Positions 5,689 through 9,937 of a stretch of DNA of 9,937 nt are shown in pieces. Source of the stretch: Deltaproteobacteria bacterium (GTDB lineage: Bacteria > Desulfobacterota > Desulfobacteria > Desulfobacterales > SG8-13). The stretch lies in the NCBI GenBank assembly GCA_030670715.1, contig DAOVBC010000061.1, positions 1 through 9,937 of the forward strand, written 5' to 3'. Numbering within the stretch: position 1 is the stretch's first letter; each line of letters opens with the position of its first letter. Both the position numbers and the translations under genes were made by a program. A model generated the notes under the pieces. That model was not told the DNA's origin. It did not search any database and saw only the letters and a list, made by a program, of their open reading frames with translations.

Positions 5689-5746
5689 CCGGTCGGTATG
5701 CACCATATCGTTTAACAGGCGATTATGGCGCAGACATCCCGACCGG
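5689..5746 (+). repeat. 8-bp inverted repeat in the rplY-pth spacer
   Basis: CCGGTCGG (5689-5696) and CCGACCGG (5739-5746) are perfect complements separated by 42 nt, with one further G-T pair possible outside. The 150-nt spacer (5645-5794) is long compared with its neighbours and holds no gene. The structure has no U-tract, so I do not call it a terminator; a leader structure or a processing site is possible. Confidence 0.35.
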
Positions 5747-5794
5747 TTTTCAAGATCAGATCGACCGATGCGTTGATTTTGCGATAAGGAAAAT

Positions 5795-6391
5795 ATGCCA
5801 CAAAAGCGTCTGCGGCTAATTGTGGGCCTGGGAAACCCCGGTAGCGAGTATCGCGAAACCAGACACAATGCCGGATTCATGGTGCTGGATGAATTGGGCC
5901 GATCGTTTTCCATTGCCGCAGACAAAAAGAAGTTCAATGCGCTGTATGGGCGCGGTTCCATTGAGGGCATTGAAACGTTTCTTGTCAAACCGGTGGCTTA
6001 CATGAACAACAGCGGACCGCCGGTCAGGCACCTTGTGGATTATTTCAGGATTTCAGGCGAGGATATGCTGGTCATTCATGACGACATTGACCTTGCTTTT
6101 GGGAGATTAATAATAAAAGAGAAAGGAGGACATGGAGGGCACAAAGGTGTAATATCGTTGATGGGTGCCTTTGGCGGGGGCGATTTCCCCCGGCTGCGCA
6201 TCGGTGTCGGGCGCTCTGCGGTACGGCGCAGCGTTACAGATCATGTTCTGGGCAGATACTCCGTGGAAGAGTTGAAATACCTGGACCGGATCGTCACCAG
6301 GGCCCGGGATGCGGTTGTGACCATCCTGACCAAAGGGATTGCGGAAGCAATGGACCGATTCAACGACAGACGATTTACGATTGCGAGTTAA
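5795..6391 (+). CDS. pth: Peptidyl-tRNA hydrolase (bacterial Pth family)
   Basis: Pth cleaves the ester bond of peptidyl-tRNAs dropped from ribosomes, recycling tRNA in the cytoplasm. The 198 residues are typical. Conserved blocks are IVGLGNPGSEYRETRHNAGF (9-28) with N14 and the catalytic histidine H24, KPVAYMNNSG (65-74) with N71, and VIHDDIDLAFG (93-103) with D96 as the partner of H24. GGHGGHKGV follows at 111-119, then DFPRLRIGVGR and the late DHVLGRY. At 117 a lysine replaces the asparagine (E. coli N114) commonly seen in GGHNGL, which helps position the substrate and water. The other catalytic residues are intact, so it is probably active. The ATG at 5795 has AAGGA four nt upstream. hppA starts 27 nt after the stop. 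Confidence 0.96.
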   Translation: MPQKRLRLIVGLGNPGSEYRETRHNAGFMVLDELGRSFSIAADKKKFNALYGRGSIEGIETFLVKPVAYMNNSGPPVRHLVDYFRISGEDMLVIHDDIDLAFGRLIIKEKGGHGGHKGVISLMGAFGGGDFPRLRIGVGRSAVRRSVTDHVLGRYSVEELKYLDRIVTRARDAVVTILTKGIAEAMDRFNDRRFTIAS

Positions 6392-6408
6392 ACAATCACA
6401 TATCAGAT

Positions 6409-6414
6409 GGAGGG
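6409..6414 (+). promoter_or_regulatory. Ribosome binding site that selects the hppA start
   Basis: GGAGGG lies four nt upstream of the ATG at 6419 and overlaps an earlier in-frame ATG at 6407, which itself has no Shine-Dalgarno sequence. Initiation at 6419 is therefore favoured over 6407, shortening the protein by four residues (MEGR). Confidence 0.75.
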
Positions 6415-6418
6415 AAGA

Positions 6419-8440
6419 ATGGACTACATACCGTTGATTTGTACGTTAGTGGGGGTTGCGGGCGTCATCTTTTCGATTATTCTGGCAGGCAATGTCAAAA
6501 GCGCACCGGCGGGCGATGAAAAAATGGCTGAAATCGCCGGCGCCATTAAAGAGGGCGCAATTGCCTACTTGAATCGACAGATGAAAAGCATGGGTATTGC
6601 CGGCATCGTCCTGTTTGTCATTATCGCATTCAGTCTTGGAATAAAGACCGCCGCCGGTTTTGCCGTCGGGGCGATTGCGTCTTTTTGCGCCGGTTATATC
6701 GGCATGCGGGTTTCGGTTATAGCCAATGTGCGCACGGCTGAAGCCGCCAAAGGCGGCCTGGCCAAGGCCCTTGCCCTGGCTTTTCGGGGTGGAGCTGTAA
6801 CCGGCATGATCGTGGCCGGTCTGGCGCTGGCCTCTGTTGCCGGATTCTTTGCTCTGCTGCTGGCCATCGGCACGCCGGTCAGAGATGCGGTTATCGCCCT
6901 GGTGGCGCTGGGGTTCGGCGGCAGCCTGATATCCATCTTTGCCCGTCTGGGCGGCGGCATCTTCACCAAAGGTGCGGACGTAGGGGCCGACCTGGTGGGT
7001 AAGGTTGAGGCCGGAATTCCGGAAGACGATCCCCGCAACCCGGCGGTTATCGCCGACAACGTCGGCGACAATGTCGGCGATTGTGCCGGCATGGCGGCCG
7101 ACCTGTTTGAAACCTATGCCATAACCGCTGTTGCGGCCATGCTGCTCGGAAACCTTCTCTTTCCCCAGCATGTCATTATCACGCAATTTCCGCTGGTGCT
7201 GGGTGCCATATCCATTGTGGCGTCAATGATCGCGATTTTCTTCGTGCGCCTCGGAGCCAATGAATACATCATGGGGGCCCTGTACAAAGGAATGTTCGGC
7301 GCGGCCATTCTGGCCGCTATTGCCTTTGCGATCGCCTGTCAGAAACTGCTTGTCGGCGTACCGGGCATCAAGCCCATGAATATCTACTTCGCCACCCTGG
7401 TCGGTCTTGTCCTGACGGTGCTGATCGTTATCATCACCGAATATTATACCGGTATTCGCCGGCCCGTAAAGATGGTGGCGGAGGCTTCCACCACAGGTCA
7501 CGGAACCAATATTATTGCCGGCCTGTCCGTCAGCATGGAATCGACCGCTTTACCGGTGCTGGCCATCTGTCTCGGTATCGGCCTGGCCAATTATTTCGGG
7601 GGTCTTTACGGAATTGCCATGGCGGCCATGTCGATGCTTTCCATGACCGGTATGGTCATTGCCATTGACGCCTACGGGCCGATTACCGACAATGCCGGCG
7701 GGATTGCCGAAATGGCCGGAATGGATGAGAGCGTACGGGCGGTAACCGACCCGCTGGATGCGGTGGGCAACACCACCAAGGCGGTGACCAAAGGCTATGC
7801 CATCGGTTCCGCCGGTCTGGCAGCGCTGGTTCTTTTTTCGGCTTACACCCAGGAATTCGCTCTGCACGGCAAAGGGGAACAGTTAAATTTTGACCTGGGC
7901 AACGTAAATGTCATCATCGGCCTGTTTATCGGCGGCCTGCTGCCCTATCTTTTCGGGTCGATTGCCATGAAAGCGGTGGGCAAGGCCGGCGGAGCAGTGG
8001 TGGAAGAAGTCCGACGCCAGTTCCGTGAAATTCCGGGTATCATGGAAGGCACCGGCAAACCGGATTACGGCGTGTGCGTTGATATCGTCACCAAATTCGC
8101 TCTGAAAGAAATGCTGTTTCCGGCGCTGCTGCCGGTGGTGGCTCCGGTTCTGGTGGGTCTGTTCCTGGGCAAAATCGCCCTGGGCGGGATGCTCATCGGC
8201 AGCATTATCACCGGCGTGTTTTTGGCAATTTCCATGACCACCGGTGGAGCCGCGTGGGACAATGCCAAAAAATATATCGAAGACGGCAACCTGGGCGGCA
8301 AGGGCAGTGATGCCCACAAAGCCGCCGTCACCGGTGATACGGTCGGCGATCCTTACAAAGATACCGCCGGCCCGGCTATTAACCCGATGATTAAAATCCT
8401 GAACGTGGTTGCGCTGCTGATGGTACCTTTCCTGCTGTAA
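6419..8440 (+). CDS. hppA: Membrane-bound H+-translocating pyrophosphatase, K+-independent type
   Basis: This integral inner-membrane pump hydrolyses PPi and moves protons out of the cytoplasm. The 673 residues (from 6419) fit the family, which has about 16 transmembrane helices, and hydrophobic stretches recur along the whole length. Active-site motifs are DVGADLVGKVE (187-197), the Asp-rich DNVGDNVGD (213-221) leading into CAGMAADLFETY, DAYGPITDNAGGIAEM (from 417), TTGGAAWDNAKKYIE (607-621) and GDTVGDPYKDTAGPA (639-653). At GNTTKAVT, K454 and T457 occupy the positions that are Ala and Gly in K+-dependent enzymes; lysine there is the known mark of K+-independent proton pumps. It is the last gene before a strong terminator. 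Its position after prs, tRNA and pth suits recovery of energy from biosynthetic PPi, but that link is inference. Confidence 0.97.
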   Translation: MDYIPLICTLVGVAGVIFSIILAGNVKSAPAGDEKMAEIAGAIKEGAIAYLNRQMKSMGIAGIVLFVIIAFSLGIKTAAGFAVGAIASFCAGYIGMRVSVIANVRTAEAAKGGLAKALALAFRGGAVTGMIVAGLALASVAGFFALLLAIGTPVRDAVIALVALGFGGSLISIFARLGGGIFTKGADVGADLVGKVEAGIPEDDPRNPAVIADNVGDNVGDCAGMAADLFETYAITAVAAMLLGNLLFPQHVIITQFPLVLGAISIVASMIAIFFVRLGANEYIMGALYKGMFGAAILAAIAFAIACQKLLVGVPGIKPMNIYFATLVGLVLTVLIVIITEYYTGIRRPVKMVAEASTTGHGTNIIAGLSVSMESTALPVLAICLGIGLANYFGGLYGIAMAAMSMLSMTGMVIAIDAYGPITDNAGGIAEMAGMDESVRAVTDPLDAVGNTTKAVTKGYAIGSAGLAALVLFSAYTQEFALHGKGEQLNFDLGNVNVIIGLFIGGLLPYLFGSIAMKAVGKAGGAVVEEVRRQFREIPGIMEGTGKPDYGVCVDIVTKFALKEMLFPALLPVVAPVLVGLFLGKIALGGMLIGSIITGVFLAISMTTGGAAWDNAKKYIEDGNLGGKGSDAHKAAVTGDTVGDPYKDTAGPAINPMIKILNVVALLMVPFLL

Positions 8441-8476
8441 CTGCGGCGTACACCGTAACACCTATAATTACCGAAT

Positions 8477-8514
8477 AAAAAAGGATTGGCGCTTCCGTGC
8501 GTCAATCCTTTTTT
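8477..8514 (+). terminator. Strong intrinsic terminator after hppA
   Basis: GGATTGGCGC (8483-8492) pairs with GCGTCAATCC (8499-8508) across a six-nt loop with a single G-T pair. The flanking A6 (8477-8482) and T6 (8509-8514) extend the stem to 16 bp and provide the U-tract. It ends the ispE-to-hppA series and insulates carD. The A/T symmetry means it could also work on the other strand, although no - strand gene lies nearby. Confidence 0.93.
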
Positions 8515-8515
8515 A

Positions 8516-8544
8516 TTGTTTGTTTGCTTAAAATGTGATATAGT
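8516..8544 (+). promoter_or_regulatory. Putative sigma70 promoter of carD with extended -10
   Basis: TTGTTT (8516-8521) and TATAGT (8539-8544) are spaced by 17 nt, and the -10 is preceded by TGA, giving the extended form TGnTATAGT. The -35 starts two nt after the hppA terminator T-run. Transcription would begin near 8551, leaving a leader of about 42 nt. Confidence 0.7.
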
Positions 8545-8592
8545 TATACATTCAGTTCGCTTGAAAAACAAACTCTTACAATTGGTGTTGAA

Positions 8593-9162
8593 ATGAGTGG
8601 TAAAAAGGCTGATAATCAGACAAAAGCCCGAGCGGGAAAACAAAAACTCCGGCAGTTTCATGTCGGTGATCTTGCTGTTTATCCGGCCCACGGTGTGGGT
8701 AAAATCGAGGCCATTGAAAGCAGAGAAATTAACGGCGAAAAACATGATTTTTATATCCTGAAAGTTCTTGAGAACAATATGGTCATCATGATTCCGATCC
8801 GCAATGTCGAGTCGGTCGGATTGAGAGACATTATAGACAAAAAAGAAATTCCCAAAGTCTATAAGGTCATGAAGGACCGGACGGAATCACCCAACGATAA
8901 TCAAACCTGGAACCGACGGTATCGGGAATACATGGATAAAATCAAGACCGGTTCTCTTTATGATGTTGCCGAGGTTTTCAGGGATCTTTCCTTATTGAAA
9001 TATACAAAGGATCTGTCTTTTGGTGAGCGCAAACTTTATGATACTGCGCAAATGCTGCTGGTGCGAGAACTTTCAACAGCAAAGAACACAGACGAAAAGT
9101 CGATTATTTCGGAACTCGAATCCTTTTTTGCTTCCGAAAACACAGAGATTCCCGAAAATTAA
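8593..9162 (+). CDS. carD: CarD family transcriptional regulator (CdnL-like)
   Basis: CarD/CdnL proteins bind the RNA polymerase beta subunit and upstream promoter DNA and stabilise open complexes, notably at rRNA promoters. The 189 residues comprise a basic N-terminal extension of about 20, then an RNA-polymerase-interacting Tudor-like domain (about 21-80; FHVGDLAVYPAHGVGKIEAIE, YILKVLENNMVIMIPI). A helical C-terminal domain follows (about 95-182) with the wedge tryptophan W106 in QTWNRRYREYMDKI, then LSFGERKLYDTAQMLLVREL, a CarD hallmark. There is no high-mobility-group-like tail as in Myxococcus CarD, so it is closer to CdnL. The ATG at 8593 has only a weak ribosome site. It follows its own promoter and is followed after 13 nt by the rluD-type gene, with which it probably forms an operon. 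Confidence 0.94.
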   Translation: MSGKKADNQTKARAGKQKLRQFHVGDLAVYPAHGVGKIEAIESREINGEKHDFYILKVLENNMVIMIPIRNVESVGLRDIIDKKEIPKVYKVMKDRTESPNDNQTWNRRYREYMDKIKTGSLYDVAEVFRDLSLLKYTKDLSFGERKLYDTAQMLLVRELSTAKNTDEKSIISELESFFASENTEIPEN

Positions 9163-9175
9163 TCCCCTGTAGATT

Positions 9176-9937
9176 ATGCCGTCCTCCGATGCGTTTCACA
9201 TCGTTGTCGATTCATCCGACAGCGGGAAACGTTTAGATGTATTTATCGCATTGCGAATGGCGGACCTTTCCCGGTCCAGGGCAACCCATCTCATCCTCAC
9301 AGAAAATATTTACGTCAACGGTGCGCTGAAAAAGCCCGGCTATCGGGTTTGTGCCGGGGATCAGATCCGCGGCACAATCCCGGAGCCGGAACCCGTCGGC
9401 CTTGAGCCGGAGCCGATCGAGATCAATATACTCCACGAAGACAAGGATCTGATTGTTATTAACAAGCAGACCGGTATAGTGGTCCATCCTGCGCCCGGGC
9501 ATACATCGGGCACACTGGTAAATGCGCTACTGTATCACTGTCCGGACCTCGACCCCATCGGCGGAGAACTCAGGCCGGGGATTGTACATCGGTTGGACAA
9601 AGACACTTCCGGGGTACTGGTTGTGGCCAAAAATGCAGCAGCACATGCCCATCTCTCCGGACAATTTTCAGAGAGAACCATCCGCAAAACATATCTGGCG
9701 CTGGTTTACGGGCAAATGCCGACCGGTAGAGGCCGGATTGATTTACCCATCGGAAGGCATCCGGTGGACAGAAAGCGAATGTCTACCGACAGCCGTAAGG
9801 CACGTGCGGCCGAAACCACCTGGAAGGTACGTGAAAGTTTCAGCGGGGTATCCTTTCTTGAGTTGAATTTAAAAACCGGTCGAACGCATCAGGCACGGGT
9901 GCATTGTGCAGCCATCCGGCACGCCATTGTCGGCGAC
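9176..9937 (+). CDS. rluD: RluA/RluD-family 23S rRNA pseudouridine synthase (3' end outside window)
   Basis: The frame is open from ATG 9176 to the window end (254 residues, no stop), so the C-terminus is missing. An S4 RNA-binding domain occupies about 18-65 (GKRLDVFIALR, SRSRATHLI, IYVNGALKKPGYRVCAGD). It is followed by the catalytic domain with LIVINKQTGIVVHPAPGH (92-109), the motif HRLDKDTSG at 138-146 with catalytic aspartate D141, RKTYLALVYG, and KTGRTHQARVH at 233-243. An S4 domain plus this motif places it in the RluA/C/D group. RluD, which modifies helix 69 of 23S rRNA, is the usual call, but RluC or another RluA-like specificity cannot be excluded. No Shine-Dalgarno sequence is visible before the ATG, 13 nt after carD, so translational coupling is possible. 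Confidence 0.9.
   Translation, partial: MPSSDAFHIVVDSSDSGKRLDVFIALRMADLSRSRATHLILTENIYVNGALKKPGYRVCAGDQIRGTIPEPEPVGLEPEPIEINILHEDKDLIVINKQTGIVVHPAPGHTSGTLVNALLYHCPDLDPIGGELRPGIVHRLDKDTSGVLVVAKNAAAHAHLSGQFSERTIRKTYLALVYGQMPTGRGRIDLPIGRHPVDRKRMSTDSRKARAAETTWKVRESFSGVSFLELNLKTGRTHQARVHCAAIRHAIVGD

Noticed and set aside
5532..5819. Lys/Arg-rich open frame over the rplY tail and the following spacer
   Set aside because: The basic composition is a frame-shifted reading of the GAA/GAG-rich Glu tail; it has no ribosome site and no family resemblance.
6446..7186. Long - strand open frames across hppA
   Set aside because: They mirror a GC-rich, alanine- and glycine-rich membrane gene and lack any domain signal.
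1..9937. A new defence, secondary-metabolite or other multi-gene system
   Set aside because: Every sizeable gene except the 23-residue fragment belongs to a known housekeeping or conserved family; nothing in gene content or order indicates a novel system.

Overview
The window reads as an ordinary chromosomal housekeeping region of a Gram-negative bacterium, most likely a Desulfobacterota (former Deltaproteobacteria) sulfate reducer or syntroph. That placement is an inference. It rests on the gene order ispE - tRNA-Gln - prs - rplY - pth, a DUF1844 protein, a K+-independent-type H+-pyrophosphatase, a CarD-family regulator, and degenerate heptamer repeats between genes. All recognised genes are on the + strand.

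Layout. (1) 1-72: the last codons of an unidentified gene. (2) 73-418: a 346-nt gap with a heptad-repeat hairpin, a TTCGACAGGCTCA-type repeat, and a good sigma70-like promoter whose -35 box lies inside a perfect 7+7 dyad; this drives (3) serA, the long ACT-domain phosphoglycerate dehydrogenase (419-1999). (4) 2000-2234: a spacer with a strictly 7-nt-periodic GGAT array. (5) 2235-2666: a DUF1844 protein. (6) 2667-2962: a non-coding spacer bounded by facing copies of a GGTTCAG-type heptad array. (7) 2963-8440: a close-packed series ispE, tRNA-Gln(UUG), prs, rplY (TTG start, Glu-rich tail), pth and hppA, with no obvious internal terminator and ending in a strong intrinsic terminator at 8477-8514. 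(8) From 8516: a promoter abutting that terminator, then carD and the 5' three-quarters or so of an rluD-type pseudouridine synthase that runs off the window.

How the genes fit together. serA opens serine synthesis from 3-phosphoglycerate. ispE makes isoprenoid precursors by the MEP pathway. prs supplies PRPP for nucleotides, His and Trp and releases AMP. rplY, tRNA-Gln, pth and the RluD-type enzyme serve translation. The membrane pyrophosphatase could recover energy from PPi released by biosynthesis and tRNA charging as a proton gradient. CarD is expected to stabilise RNA polymerase-promoter complexes.

I found no mobile element gene, CRISPR array, phage gene, defence system or plausible new multi-gene system. 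What merits a second look lies in the intergenic DNA (heptad arrays and their inverted pairing, the serA dyad) and in a few protein details (the Pth Asn-to-Lys position, the pyrophosphatase lysine switch, the bL25 acidic tail).
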